DNA of 64,000 nt from Methylobacteriaceae bacterium (GCA_020638195.1 JACKJC010000001.1:919001-983000), one strand, 5' to 3'; positions 16,082 to 24,775 are shown, counted from the stretch's first letter. Numbers and translations: made by a program. Notes: generated from the letters alone by a model not told the origin.

Positions 16082-17497
16082 ATGGCCGCCTATCCCCGCG
16101 ACATGATCGGCTACGGCGAGACGCCGCCGCATGCGCATTGGCCGGGCGAAGCGCGTATCGCCGTGCAATTCGTCGTCAACTACGAAGAGGGCGGCGAGAA
16201 CAACATTCTCCATGGCGACGCCGCCTCGGAAGCCTTCCTGTCCGAGATCGTCGGCGCGCAGCCCTGGCCCGGCCAGCGCCACATGAACATGGAATCGATT
16301 TACGAATATGGCTCGCGCGCCGGCTTCTGGCGCCTGCTGCGCATGTTCCGCGACCGCGCCATGCCGGTCACCGTCTTCGGTGTCGCCACCGCGCTCGCGC
16401 GCAATCCGGAGGCTGTTGCCGCCATGAAGGCGGCGGGCTGGGAAATGGCGAGCCACGGCCTCAAGTGGATCGACTACAAGGACGCGACGCTGGAGAAAGA
16501 GCGCGCCGACATTGCCGAGGCGATCCGCCTGCACACGGAGATCGTCGGCGAGCGTCCGCTAGGCTTCTACCAGGGCCGCACGTCGGAAAATTCCATTCCG
16601 CTGACAATAGAAGAAGGCGGCTTTCTCTATTCGGCCGACGTCTATGCCGACGAATTGCCCTATTGGCACGATGACGGAAAACGCCAGCAATTGCTCGTGC
16701 CCTACACGCTCGACGCCAACGACATGCGCTTCGCCACGCCGCAGGGTTTCAATAGCGGCGAACAGTTCTTCGCCTATCTCAAGGACAGTTTCGACACGCT
16801 CTACGCCGAGGGCGACGATCGGCCGAAGATGATGTCGGTCGGCCTGCATTGCCGTCTCGTCGGCCGTCCCGGCCGCGCTGCCGCGCTGGCGCGTTTTCTC
16901 GACTATGTCCGCAAGCACGATCGCGTCTGGGTCGCGACTCGTCTCGACATCGCACGACACTGGATCAGGACGCATCCGCCCCGGGGCGGCTATGTGCCGA
17001 GCCGCATGGGCCACGCGTTGTTCGTGGACGTTTTCGGCGACATCTACGAGCACACGCCACAGATCGCGGCCGGCGCGCATGCGAAGGGTCTCGGACCGGA
17101 ATGCGATACGGCGAGCGGCCTGCACGAGGCCATGGCCGTCGTCGCACGCGCCATGCCGAAAGACGAAAAGCTCGCCCTCATCCGCGCCCATCCCGATCTT
17201 GCCGGCCGCCTCGCGCTGGCCAAGGAGCTGACCGCGGATTCGACCAGGGAACAGGGCGGCGCCGGTCTCGATCGGCTGACGCCGGACGAACTCGAGCGGT
17301 TCACGCAACTCAACGATTCATACAAGGCCAAATTCGGTTTCCCATTCATCATGGCGGTGAAGGGCTCGAGCAAGGACGACATTCTCGCGACCTTCGAGCG
17401 CCGTATTGGCCATGGGCAGAACGAGGAATTTGCAGAGGCGCTGACGCAGATCGAAAAGATCGCGCTGTTGCGTCTGCGCGACAGATTGCCGGCGTAA
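16082..17497 (+). CDS. puuE-uraD: Bifunctional allantoinase (PuuE, NodB-like) fused to OHCU decarboxylase (UraD)
   Basis: Product of 471 residues with two domains. Residues 1 to about 300 match PuuE, a cofactor-independent allantoinase of the polysaccharide deacetylase fold (FVVNYEEGGENN, YEYGSRAGFWR, ASHGLKWIDY, GFYQGRTSENS). Residues about 310 to 471 match OHCU decarboxylase (GDIYEHTPQIA, IRAHPDLAGRLA with the catalytic His, LNDSYKAKFGFPFIMAVKG). The enzymes act in sequence: UraD turns OHCU to (S)-allantoin and PuuE opens it to allantoate, so the fusion joins consecutive steps although in reverse linear order. Such fusions are known in proteobacteria. Confidence 0.93.
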   Translation: MAAYPRDMIGYGETPPHAHWPGEARIAVQFVVNYEEGGENNILHGDAASEAFLSEIVGAQPWPGQRHMNMESIYEYGSRAGFWRLLRMFRDRAMPVTVFGVATALARNPEAVAAMKAAGWEMASHGLKWIDYKDATLEKERADIAEAIRLHTEIVGERPLGFYQGRTSENSIPLTIEEGGFLYSADVYADELPYWHDDGKRQQLLVPYTLDANDMRFATPQGFNSGEQFFAYLKDSFDTLYAEGDDRPKMMSVGLHCRLVGRPGRAAALARFLDYVRKHDRVWVATRLDIARHWIRTHPPRGGYVPSRMGHALFVDVFGDIYEHTPQIAAGAHAKGLGPECDTASGLHEAMAVVARAMPKDEKLALIRAHPDLAGRLALAKELTADSTREQGGAGLDRLTPDELERFTQLNDSYKAKFGFPFIMAVKGSSKDDILATFERRIGHGQNEEFAEALTQIEKIALLRLRDRLPA

Positions 17498-17560
17498 CGG
17501 GCGCCGGTCTTGCATGTGTAGCGAACGATAGATTTGCGCACAGATTTGGAGAGGCGACAG

Positions 17561-18952
17561 ATGAGCGAAACGACCGAACACGGCGTGGACGAAGTCCTGC
17601 CGCCGCAGCGCCTCGCCGCGCTCGGCATCCAGCACGTACTTGTGATGTACGCCGGCGCGGTGGCCGTGCCCTTCATCATTTCCGGCGCGCTTGGACTGTC
17701 GCCGGAGCAGCGCACGCTGCTGATCAACGCCGACCTCTTCGCCTGCGGCCTCGCGACGCTGGTGCAATCGCTCGGCTTTCCCGGCGTCGGCATCCGCCTG
17801 CCGGTCATGATGGGCGTCACATTCGCCTCGGTGTCGCCGATGCTCGCGATGATCTTCGCCGGCAAGGCGGCGGGCGCGACGCCGACAGCGACGCTGCTCA
17901 ACATCTACGGCGCCGTGATCGCCGCCGGCGTTTTCGCCGTGCTGGTCTCGCCGCTGATCGGCAAGCTCATTCGCTTCTTTCCGCCGGTCGTCACCGGCAC
18001 GATCATCGCGGTCATCGGCATCACGCTCATGCGCATCGGTATCGGCTGGGCGGGCGGCGCCTTGCCGATGTTGAAGAAGAAGCTCGACGGCGTGATGGTC
18101 GACGTCCCCAATCCCGCTTTCGGCCATCCCGAAAATCTCGCCATAGCGGCGATCGTCCTCGTCGCGATTCTTCTGATCTCCCGCTATTCGAAGGGCTTCC
18201 TCGCCAATATCGCGGTGCTGCTCGGCATCGTCGTCGGCGCGATTATCGCGGCGGCCATGGGCAAGCTGAACTATGCGCTCATCGCCAACGCGCCCTGGTT
18301 CGGGCTGGTCTATCCCTTCCAGTTCGGCATGCCGACCTTCGACTTCTGGTCGATCCTCACCATGTGCATCGTCATGATCGTCGTCATGGTGGAATCGACC
18401 GGCATGTTCCTGGCGCTGGGCGAGATGACCGGCAAGAACGTGGATTCGAAGGAGCTGACTAAGGGCCTGCGCGCCGATGGCGTCGGCACGATCCTCGGCG
18501 GCATCATGAACACCTTCCCCTACACGTCATATTCGCAGAACGTCGGCCTCGTTGGCGTCACCGGCGTGCGCTCGCGCTGGGTGGCGGTGGCGGGCGGCGT
18601 GATCCTGCTGATCCTCGGCCTTATCCCGAAGCTCGCCGCGGTCTTCGGCGCAATCCCGGTCAGCGTGCTCGGCGGCGCCGGCCTGGTGATGTTCGGCATG
18701 GTGGCGGCGACCGGCATCCGCATTCTCGCGGGCGTCGACTACACGACCAACCGCAACAACCTGCTGATCGTCGCGCTCGGCATCGGCTTCGGCATGATCA
18801 CGCTGATCGCGCCGCACTTCTTCGAGGCCTTCCCGAAGCAGCTGAAGCCGCTTCTGGAATCGGGCATCCTGCTGACGACGATCGTGACGGTGGCGCTCAA
18901 CGCCTTCTTCAATGGCGCAGGCGCGCCTGAGGCGAAAGCGCAGGCGCACTGA
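17561..18952 (+). CDS. NCS2/NAT-family urate or xanthine permease
   Basis: Product of 463 residues with about 12-14 membrane segments. NAT-family features are the N-terminal QRLAALGIQHVLVMYAGAVAVP and the signature stretch QNVGLVGVTGVRSR with EST upstream (MVVMVESTGMFLALGE). The substrate class by family is xanthine/uric acid; the location behind the urate genes supports urate. The start at 17561 follows a GGAGAGGCG site; an in-frame ATG 27 bp upstream is less likely. A strong terminator lies 25 bp after the stop. Confidence 0.9.
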   Translation: MSETTEHGVDEVLPPQRLAALGIQHVLVMYAGAVAVPFIISGALGLSPEQRTLLINADLFACGLATLVQSLGFPGVGIRLPVMMGVTFASVSPMLAMIFAGKAAGATPTATLLNIYGAVIAAGVFAVLVSPLIGKLIRFFPPVVTGTIIAVIGITLMRIGIGWAGGALPMLKKKLDGVMVDVPNPAFGHPENLAIAAIVLVAILLISRYSKGFLANIAVLLGIVVGAIIAAAMGKLNYALIANAPWFGLVYPFQFGMPTFDFWSILTMCIVMIVVMVESTGMFLALGEMTGKNVDSKELTKGLRADGVGTILGGIMNTFPYTSYSQNVGLVGVTGVRSRWVAVAGGVILLILGLIPKLAAVFGAIPVSVLGGAGLVMFGMVAATGIRILAGVDYTTNRNNLLIVALGIGFGMITLIAPHFFEAFPKQLKPLLESGILLTTIVTVALNAFFNGAGAPEAKAQAH

Positions 18953-18976
18953 ACAGTCAGACGAGTAACGCAAGGA

Positions 18977-19005
18977 ACGCGGGACCTCGGTCCCGCGTTT
19001 TTTTG
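18977..19005 (+). terminator. Rho-independent terminator after the purine permease
   Basis: ACGCGGGAC (18977-18985), loop CTCG, GTCCCGCGT (18990-18998), then a run of T. A 9-bp perfect stem; it also faces the end of the convergent SDR gene at 19017. Confidence 0.9.
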
Positions 19006-19016
19006 TTTCGTCGCCT

Positions 19017-20993
19017 CTACAGATGCAGCCCGCGCAACACTTGCGTAAACGCGATCTGATCCGCTGTCGGCGGCGCGGGCGCGCCGTCCTTGCCGGCCGT
19101 ATCAGGAAACATGCGGAAGGCCGTGTTCATCACGATATGCGCAAAGTTCGGCAGGAGCGCGTGCGTTACTTGCCCGAACCGCCCGAGCCGCGTCGCGACG
19201 CGCGACTGGCGATGGATGATCGCATCGATCACGAGATCGGCCGCTTCGTCCGGATCGAGCGTCGGCACATTGGCGTAGAATTTCGTCGGCGCCGTCATGG
19301 CGGTACGCACCAGCGGCATGTTCACATTGGTGAAATGCACGCCGCGATCGAGAAATTCCGAGGCCGCGCAATTGCTCCAGGCCTCCAGCGCCGCCTTTGA
19401 CGCGACATAGGCGGAAAAGCGCGGCGCATTGGTCAGGACGCCGATCGACGACACGTTGACGACATGCCCCGCGCGGCGCTCGACCATGCCCGGCAGCAGT
19501 CCCGTCGCCACCTGCACCGCGCCGAAATAATTGACCTTCATCGTGCGTTCGAGATCGTGCAGCCGGTCGTAGGAATTCTCGATCGAGCGACGGATCGAAC
19601 GTCCGGCGTTGTTGACGAGAATATCGACGCCGCCGTGATCGGCGATCAGCCGCGCGACGAATTTCGCGCAGGCCTCGGGGTCGGCGATGTCCGCGCTGTA
19701 GGTATGCAGCGTCAGGCCTTCGGCGGCGAACTCGGCCTTGGCCTCCTTCAGGGCGGCCGCATCGCGCGCGCAGATGATCGTCGTCGCGCCGGCTTGCGCC
19801 AGCTTGTGCGCGACCGCCTTGCCTATGCCCACTGAGCCGCCGGTCACCAGAACCCGCTTGCCTTCCACACGCCCGCGCAGGGACCGGTCGAGGAAAAGAT
19901 CGGGATCGAGATGGCGCTCCCAGTAGTCCCAAAGCCGCCAGGCGTAGTCCTCGAGACGGGGAACCTTGATCCCGCCCTTCACGAGAACCTTGTGCGTCTC
20001 GCGGCTGTCGAAACGCGTCGGATAATTGACGAAGGTGAGTATGTCGTCGGGCAGGCCGAGTTCGTGCAAGGCGAGTTTGCGGATGCGGCGGAACGGCGTC
20101 AGGCTCATCAGCCCCTTGGCCAGCGCGCCGGGAATGAGCCCGAACATGGCGGCGTTCACACGCAACGAAAATTGCGGCGCATGCGCCGCGCGCGCGAAAA
20201 GATTGAGCATGTCGCCGAGCCGCATCGGCGCCGGGTCGGTCAGGTGGAATGTGCGTCCATCGAGATCGGGCGCGGCGACGAGATAGTCGAGCGCGTCCAC
20301 GACGAAGTCGACCGGAACGACATTGATGCGCCCGCCCTCGAGCCCGATAGTCGGAACCCATTGCGGCACGCTCTGGCGCAATTTCTGAATGAGTTTGAAG
20401 AAGTAGTAGGGCCCGTCGATCTTGTCCATTTCGCCGGTGCGGGAATCGCCGACGACGATCGCGGGGCGATAGATGCGCCACGCCATCTTCTTTTCCGCGC
20501 GCACGAGCCGTTCGGATTCGTGCTTCGAGCGGAAATAGGCGTGTTCGAGATGGCGCGCCTCCTCGAACATGTCCTCGCGGAACACGCCTTCATAAAGGCC
20601 CGCCGCCGCGATCGACGAGACGTGATGGAAGCATTTGGCGCCCGCTGCGCGTGAAAAATCGAGCGCGTTGCGCACGCCGCCGATATTGGCGCGTTCGACG
20701 TCGGCGGGGTCGGCGGTGAGATCGTAGATCGCGGCGAGATGAACGAAGTGATCGATCTTGCCCTTGAGCTTGCGGACATCCCTGGCGTCGACGCCGAGTT
20801 TCTCGCCGGTTATGTCGCCCTGCATGGCGACGATGCGCTTGGTCTTGTCGCCGCAGAATTCGCGAAGCGCGGCGACCTTGGCTTCGGATGCGTCGCGCAG
20901 CAGAACGAACACGCGCGCATCGGCGCGCTCCAGCAATTTGCGGACGAAGCGCTTGCCGATGAAACCGCTCGCGCCGGTAACGAAATAGATCAT
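19017..20993 (-). CDS. Two-domain SDR protein: extended SDR / fatty acyl reductase-like fused to classical SDR
   Basis: Product of 658 residues. Residues 1 to about 360 form an extended SDR (TGASGFIGKRFVRKLL, HLAAIYDLTADP, catalytic-type YFRSKHESERL) resembling the NAD-binding domain of fatty acyl-CoA reductases. Residues about 375 to 658 form a classical SDR (VLVTGGSVGIGKAVAHKL, NNAGRSIRR, NVSSIGV and YVASKAA as the catalytic Tyr-Lys). The start at 20993 has a GGGAGG site; a much longer in-frame extension upstream lies antisense to the phasin and is rejected. Proteins with this pairing are linked to acyl-chain reduction, which would fit the neighbouring wax-ester synthase, but substrate is unproven. 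Confidence 0.85.
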   Translation of the reverse strand: MIYFVTGASGFIGKRFVRKLLERADARVFVLLRDASEAKVAALREFCGDKTKRIVAMQGDITGEKLGVDARDVRKLKGKIDHFVHLAAIYDLTADPADVERANIGGVRNALDFSRAAGAKCFHHVSSIAAAGLYEGVFREDMFEEARHLEHAYFRSKHESERLVRAEKKMAWRIYRPAIVVGDSRTGEMDKIDGPYYFFKLIQKLRQSVPQWVPTIGLEGGRINVVPVDFVVDALDYLVAAPDLDGRTFHLTDPAPMRLGDMLNLFARAAHAPQFSLRVNAAMFGLIPGALAKGLMSLTPFRRIRKLALHELGLPDDILTFVNYPTRFDSRETHKVLVKGGIKVPRLEDYAWRLWDYWERHLDPDLFLDRSLRGRVEGKRVLVTGGSVGIGKAVAHKLAQAGATTIICARDAAALKEAKAEFAAEGLTLHTYSADIADPEACAKFVARLIADHGGVDILVNNAGRSIRRSIENSYDRLHDLERTMKVNYFGAVQVATGLLPGMVERRAGHVVNVSSIGVLTNAPRFSAYVASKAALEAWSNCAASEFLDRGVHFTNVNMPLVRTAMTAPTKFYANVPTLDPDEAADLVIDAIIHRQSRVATRLGRFGQVTHALLPNFAHIVMNTAFRMFPDTAGKDGAPAPPTADQIAFTQVLRGLHL

Positions 20994-21188
20994 CCCCGCC
21001 TCCCAAGGACGCCTGTGACGCCGAGGTTTCAGTCTAGCCTGCGATTTTAGGCGGCGGCGCCCAGAGAATTGGGCGGCGGACTCTAATTTTCTGTGGTGGA
21101 TTGTCGCAATCGCGGCCTCAAACATTCCAGGGCCGGTTTCGCTTTCACCATCGGGCGACAGGCCCAATGGAGGGGAAATCGGGGGCCG

Positions 21189-21207
21189 CAAGTTCGAAAG
21201 GAACTTG
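21189..21207 (+). promoter_or_regulatory. Hairpin enclosing the phasin ribosome-binding site
   Basis: CAAGTTC-GAAAG-GAACTTG is a perfect 7-bp dyad whose loop and right arm contain the GAAAGGA ribosome site, ending 2 bases before the ATG at 21210. It could hide the site in RNA or be a DNA operator. Confidence 0.45.
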
Positions 21208-21209
21208 TC

Positions 21210-21614
21210 ATGGCCAAGAAACTCAAGGCGCTCGCCAAGCAAGACGAAAATCTCGCGGCCACCATCCGCGACTCCGCCAACCAGATCTGGCTCGCTGGCT
21301 TGGGCGCGTTCGCCAAGGCGCAGGCCGAGGGACAAAAGGTTTTCGATGCGCTTGTGGCCGAAGGTCAGCGCATTCAGGAAGAGACCAAGACCGCGGCCGA
21401 CGAGCGGATTTCCGAGATCAAGAACCGTGGCGTCGGCGCTTGGGACAAGCTCGAAAAGGTCTTCGAAGATCGTGTCGCTCGCGCGCTGCACAGTCTGAAC
21501 GTGCCGACGCGCAAGGATATCGACACGCTCTCCAAGCGCGTGGCCGAACTGACTGCGGCGACGAACAAGCTGATGGACGAAAAGCCTGCTCGCAAGGCGA
21601 CGCACGCCAAGTAG
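21210..21614 (+). CDS. Phasin family protein (PhaF/PhaI-type polyhydroxyalkanoate granule-associated)
   Basis: Product of 134 residues, Lys- and Ala-rich and predicted largely helical. The hallmark IWLAGLGAFAKAQAEGQKVFDALVAEG (residues about 25-50) is the conserved amphipathic segment of PhaF/PhaI phasins that coat PHA granules. The C-terminal part (DTLSKRVAELTAATNKLM) looks like a short coiled coil, and the tail is basic. The start at 21210 is set by GAAAGGAAC; an upstream ATG at 21093 would add 39 residues with no ribosome site. Diverges from the double-SDR gene and precedes a patatin lipase. Confidence 0.88.
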   Translation: MAKKLKALAKQDENLAATIRDSANQIWLAGLGAFAKAQAEGQKVFDALVAEGQRIQEETKTAADERISEIKNRGVGAWDKLEKVFEDRVARALHSLNVPTRKDIDTLSKRVAELTAATNKLMDEKPARKATHAK

Positions 21615-21686
21615 GCGGTCGTTTCGGGTTGTCGAACCGGGGGGACCGCTCTCTAGCGGTCTCCTCCGTCATGCCGGAGGGAGTAA

Positions 21687-23003
21687 ATGGCGCGCCGAGG
21701 CGACCCGAAGATCGGAGTGGCGCTCGCCGGCGGCGGGCCGCTCGGTTCGATCTACGAGATCGGCGCCTTGGTCGCGCTGCATGAAGCATTCGACGGCGTC
21801 GACTTCACGCAATGCCACGCGACTGTCGGCGTCAGCGCCGGCGCCTTCATCGCATCGAGCCTCGCCAACGGCCTGACGCCGCGCGATCTCTGCGCGCGCT
21901 TCATCGAAAGCGAGGATCACGCGGAACCCTTCGAGCCGGATTTCCTGATGCGTCCGGCGCTGGCCGAATATGCGCGCCGGCTTGCCCGCTTGCCCGATCT
22001 CGCGCTCGGCGCGTTTTCTGCCTGGTTCGACCGCTCCGCCGCCGCCTATTCGACGCGCGGCTTCTTCGAGGCCGTGCAGGGCTTCACGCGCGCTCTGCCG
22101 AACGGCGTCTTCGACAATGATGCGGGCGCGGCCTATCTCGCAAAAATGTTCGGCCGCTCCGGCCGCACCAATGACTTCCGCGAACTCCGCCACAGGTTGT
22201 TCATAGTCGCGACCGATCTCGACTCTGCGGAAGCAGTCGTCTTCGGTTCGCCTGGCTACGACGACGTGCCGATCTCGGAAGCCGTCAAGGCGAGTTCGGC
22301 GCTGCCCGGCCTCTATCCTCCCGCCCGTATCGGCGAGCGCGACTATGTCGATGGCGCGCTGAAGAAGACGCTGCATGCCTCCGTCGCGTTGAGGGCCGGC
22401 GCGAAACTGCTCGTCTGCATCAATCCCCTCGTGCCCTTCAACGCGCGGCTCGCTTCCGGCGAGGGCCGAAGGGCGCCGAAACGGCTGGCGGACGAGGGTC
22501 TGGTCACCGTGCTCTCGCAAACCTTCCGGGCGCTCATCCAGTCGCGCATGAAAGTCGGCATGGAGCGCTACGCGCACGATTTTCCGGACGCCGACATCCT
22601 CTTGTTCGAGCCGGCGCGCGACGACGAGACGATCTTCTTCGCCAATGTGTTCAGTTACGCCGACCGGCGGCGTCTGGCCGAGCATGCCTACAGCCACACC
22701 CGCGCCGAACTGCGCCGTCGCGCGACCGAACTGGAGCCGGTGCTCGCCCGCCACGGCGTGCGGCTCGACCATGCCGCGCTCGCCGATCCCGAGCGCCGCC
22801 TGATCGCGGCGCCCGGCAAGCCCGCCGAGGGGCTGGCGGCTGAAACCCGTCGATTGTCGACAGCGCTCGGCCGCCTCGATCATGCGCTGGCGCAAGGCGG
22901 GGGCGCCCGGAGCCGTGACAGGATCGCGAAATCCGGGAGGAAGGCGGATGGCGGCAAAGCCGAAAAGAAGGACGCGCGAGCGCATTCTCGAGACGGCGCT
23001 TGA
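21687..23003 (+). CDS. Patatin-like phospholipase / lipid acyl hydrolase
   Basis: Product of 438 residues. The patatin Ser-Asp dyad is visible: oxyanion loop GGGPLG (about residue 15), nucleophile elbow GVSAG with Ser, and the Asp in YVDGAL. The C-terminal about 100 residues are Arg/Lys-rich and low in complexity. It likely hydrolyses an acyl ester in the cytoplasm. A GGAGGGAG site precedes the ATG. Its last 56 bp overlap the start of the TetR gene in another frame, so they are tightly linked. Proximity to a phasin and a wax-ester synthase suggests storage-lipid turnover. Confidence 0.88.
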   Translation: MARRGDPKIGVALAGGGPLGSIYEIGALVALHEAFDGVDFTQCHATVGVSAGAFIASSLANGLTPRDLCARFIESEDHAEPFEPDFLMRPALAEYARRLARLPDLALGAFSAWFDRSAAAYSTRGFFEAVQGFTRALPNGVFDNDAGAAYLAKMFGRSGRTNDFRELRHRLFIVATDLDSAEAVVFGSPGYDDVPISEAVKASSALPGLYPPARIGERDYVDGALKKTLHASVALRAGAKLLVCINPLVPFNARLASGEGRRAPKRLADEGLVTVLSQTFRALIQSRMKVGMERYAHDFPDADILLFEPARDDETIFFANVFSYADRRRLAEHAYSHTRAELRRRATELEPVLARHGVRLDHAALADPERRLIAAPGKPAEGLAAETRRLSTALGRLDHALAQGGGARSRDRIAKSGRKADGGKAEKKDARAHSRDGA

Positions 23004-23592
23004 ACAGTTCAACGCGCACGGCGAACCCACCGTGACGACGGCGGCGATTGCGCTCGAAATGGGCATCAGCCCCGGCAATCTCTATTATCACTATCGTTCC
23101 AAGGAAAAGATCGTCGACGACCTGTTCGCTGCCTTTCGAGCGGAGATCGAGGACACGCTGGCTGCTCCCGAGCAGCGCTTGCCCGACGCCGAGGATTGCT
23201 GGCTCTTCCTGCATCTCGTCTTCGAGGCGATCTGGAAATACCGCTTTCTATATCGCGATCTCAACGAGCTGATCGCGCGCTATCGCTGCGTCGAAACGCA
23301 GATGAAGCGCATTCTCGCCCACAAGATCCGCGTCGCGCGCGAGATCATGAGCGGTCTCGTCGCGGCCGGCCAGATGAAGGCCAGCGCCGGCGAGATCGCG
23401 CTGCTCGCCGAAAACATGGCGCTCGTCGCGACCTACTGGCTCTCCTTCGAATTCGCCCGCAATCCGCGCGCGGCGCAGGGCGGGCATGGTCTTGGGCGCG
23501 GCGTCTTCCAGGTGCTCGCGCTTGCCGCCCCATATCTCGGACCGCGCGAACGCGCGTTGTTCGACGAACTCTCGACACGCTACGCAAAATAG
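22948..23592 (+). CDS. TetR-family transcriptional regulator
   Basis: Product of 214 residues. N-terminal TetR helix-turn-helix: RTRERILETALEQFNAHGEPTVTTAAIALEMGISPGNLYYHYRSKEKIVDDLF. The C-terminal half is the usual helical ligand domain, with FLYRDLNELIARY resembling acyl-responsive members. GGGAGG at 22935-22940 sets the start inside the patatin gene (56-bp overlap), which argues that both are transcribed together and that the regulator controls its own cluster. Ligand unknown. Confidence 0.9.
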   Translation: MAAKPKRRTRERILETALEQFNAHGEPTVTTAAIALEMGISPGNLYYHYRSKEKIVDDLFAAFRAEIEDTLAAPEQRLPDAEDCWLFLHLVFEAIWKYRFLYRDLNELIARYRCVETQMKRILAHKIRVAREIMSGLVAAGQMKASAGEIALLAENMALVATYWLSFEFARNPRAAQGGHGLGRGVFQVLALAAPYLGPRERALFDELSTRYAK

Positions 23593-23603
23593 AGGAAACG
23601 CAG

Positions 23604-24455
23604 ATGGCCAAGGCAGCCTGGAAGAAATTTCCATATCCCGACAAGACCTACGACTACGCGGGCGCCGCGCTCAAGAAGAACTGGGGCGCGCTGCATCGCG
23701 GAGATTGCGAACCGTTTCCGGACGAGGCCTGGGTCAAGAAGACGATCGAAGCCCATCCGAAACTCGATCCTAAAATGACGCCGGCCAAGGCGGCCGACGC
23801 CTTGCAGGCCGCGTGGCGCGCCTATCATTCCGGCGATTTCGCGGGCGCGCAAGAGCAGGGCGAGGCGCTTGGGCCGCTCGGCTTCAACGTCGCCAACAAG
23901 GCCGCCAACATCTACGCGACCTATCTCGAGACCGACGACAACAGGCAACTCGATATCTTCCAGCAATCCGCCGCGCGCGCGGAAAAGCTTCAGGCGATCG
24001 CGAAGGATTTCCCGAACGCCTTCTACTTCCACGCCTCCGCGCTCGGTCGTTACGGGCAGGGCATATCGGTCGCAAAGGCCCTCGCCATGGGGCTCGGCGG
24101 CAAGATCAAGGCGAGCCTCGACAAGGCGCTGGCGCTCGCGCCGGATCATGCCGAGGCCCACATCGCGCTCGGCGCCTATAATGCCGAAGTCGTCGCCAAG
24201 GTCGGCGGTCTGGTTGCGGGCCTCACCTATGGCGCGAGCAAGGACGCCGCGATCAAGCATTTCGAAGCCGCGCGAAAATTGACGCCGGATTCCGCGATCG
24301 CGCGGATCGAACACGCCAACGGCCTAATCAGCCTCTACGGCAAGTCGAAGCTGGATGCGGCGACGAAACTCTACAAGGAGGCGGCGGCGTCGAAACCGCG
24401 CGACGCGATGGAGCGGCTCGATCAACAGTCGGCGATCGACGAACTGGAGGATTGA
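23604..24455 (+). CDS. TPR-like helical repeat protein of unknown function
   Basis: Product of 283 residues starting at 23604 behind GAGGAAAC, 11 bp after the TetR gene. No catalytic motif is seen. Repeats of about 34 residues rich in Ala and Leu (ALQAAWRAYHSGDFAGAQEQGEALGPLG, LDKALALAPDHAEAHIALGAYN, IKHFEAARKLTPDSAIARIEHANGLI) look like tetratricopeptide units, a protein-binding scaffold. Probably one transcript with patatin and TetR. Cytoplasmic, as no signal is present. Confidence 0.8.
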   Translation: MAKAAWKKFPYPDKTYDYAGAALKKNWGALHRGDCEPFPDEAWVKKTIEAHPKLDPKMTPAKAADALQAAWRAYHSGDFAGAQEQGEALGPLGFNVANKAANIYATYLETDDNRQLDIFQQSAARAEKLQAIAKDFPNAFYFHASALGRYGQGISVAKALAMGLGGKIKASLDKALALAPDHAEAHIALGAYNAEVVAKVGGLVAGLTYGASKDAAIKHFEAARKLTPDSAIARIEHANGLISLYGKSKLDAATKLYKEAAASKPRDAMERLDQQSAIDELED

Positions 24456-24477
24456 GCGAAGCCGTCGCGCCGGCGGA

Positions 24478-24660
24478 TCACTGCCCGCTCGTCTCGATCG
24501 TCCAGCCGAGAATGATCAGCGGAGCGCCGACGCGCGCGCCCGCGACAGACAGGGGATAGACGATCACAAGGGCGATCAACCCGGCGAGCAGGGAATATTC
24601 GATTGTAGATGACGCATTCTTGTCACGAAGAAATTTCTTGCAGATTGCTGGCGCGTTCAC
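24478..24660 (-). CDS. Flp/Fap-type pilin, orphan, with altered processing site
   Basis: With a GTG start at 24660, preceded by AGGAG, the product is 60 residues, the usual Flp length. It shows FLRDKNASSTIEYSLLAGLIALVIV, the Flp N-helix with Glu at the +5 position and Tyr following. Flp prepilins are normally cut after a Gly (ESG/ATAIEYG type); here that residue is Ala16, which may weaken TadV/CpaA cleavage. Longer in-frame starts (24750, 24693) lack this spacing. No tad/cpa assembly genes are in the window. Confidence 0.75.
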   Translation of the reverse strand: MNAPAICKKFLRDKNASSTIEYSLLAGLIALVIVYPLSVAGARVGAPLIILGWTIETSGQ

Positions 24661-24740
24661 GGTTCTCGCTCCTGGTTGGTCGCCGGTCTGCATAGTCGAC
24701 GAATCCGAGCGAAGCCCTAAGGCAAACTTAGAAAAATCGT

Positions 24741-24775
24741 GATAACGCAACGACTTATGATTACGTTGCGTTATC
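24741..24775. promoter_or_regulatory. 12-bp perfect inverted repeat between pilin and O-methyltransferase
   Basis: GATAACGCAACG at 24741-24752 is repeated inverted at 24764-24775 with an 11-base spacer, in the 243-bp divergent gap. Centre-to-centre distance is about two helical turns, typical of a dimeric repressor or quorum-type operator. The rest of the gap shows nothing recognisable. Confidence 0.55.

Noticed and set aside
20994..21605. N-terminal extension of the double-SDR protein
   Set aside because: It runs antisense to the phasin gene; the ATG at 20993 has a strong ribosome site and begins the Rossmann motif.
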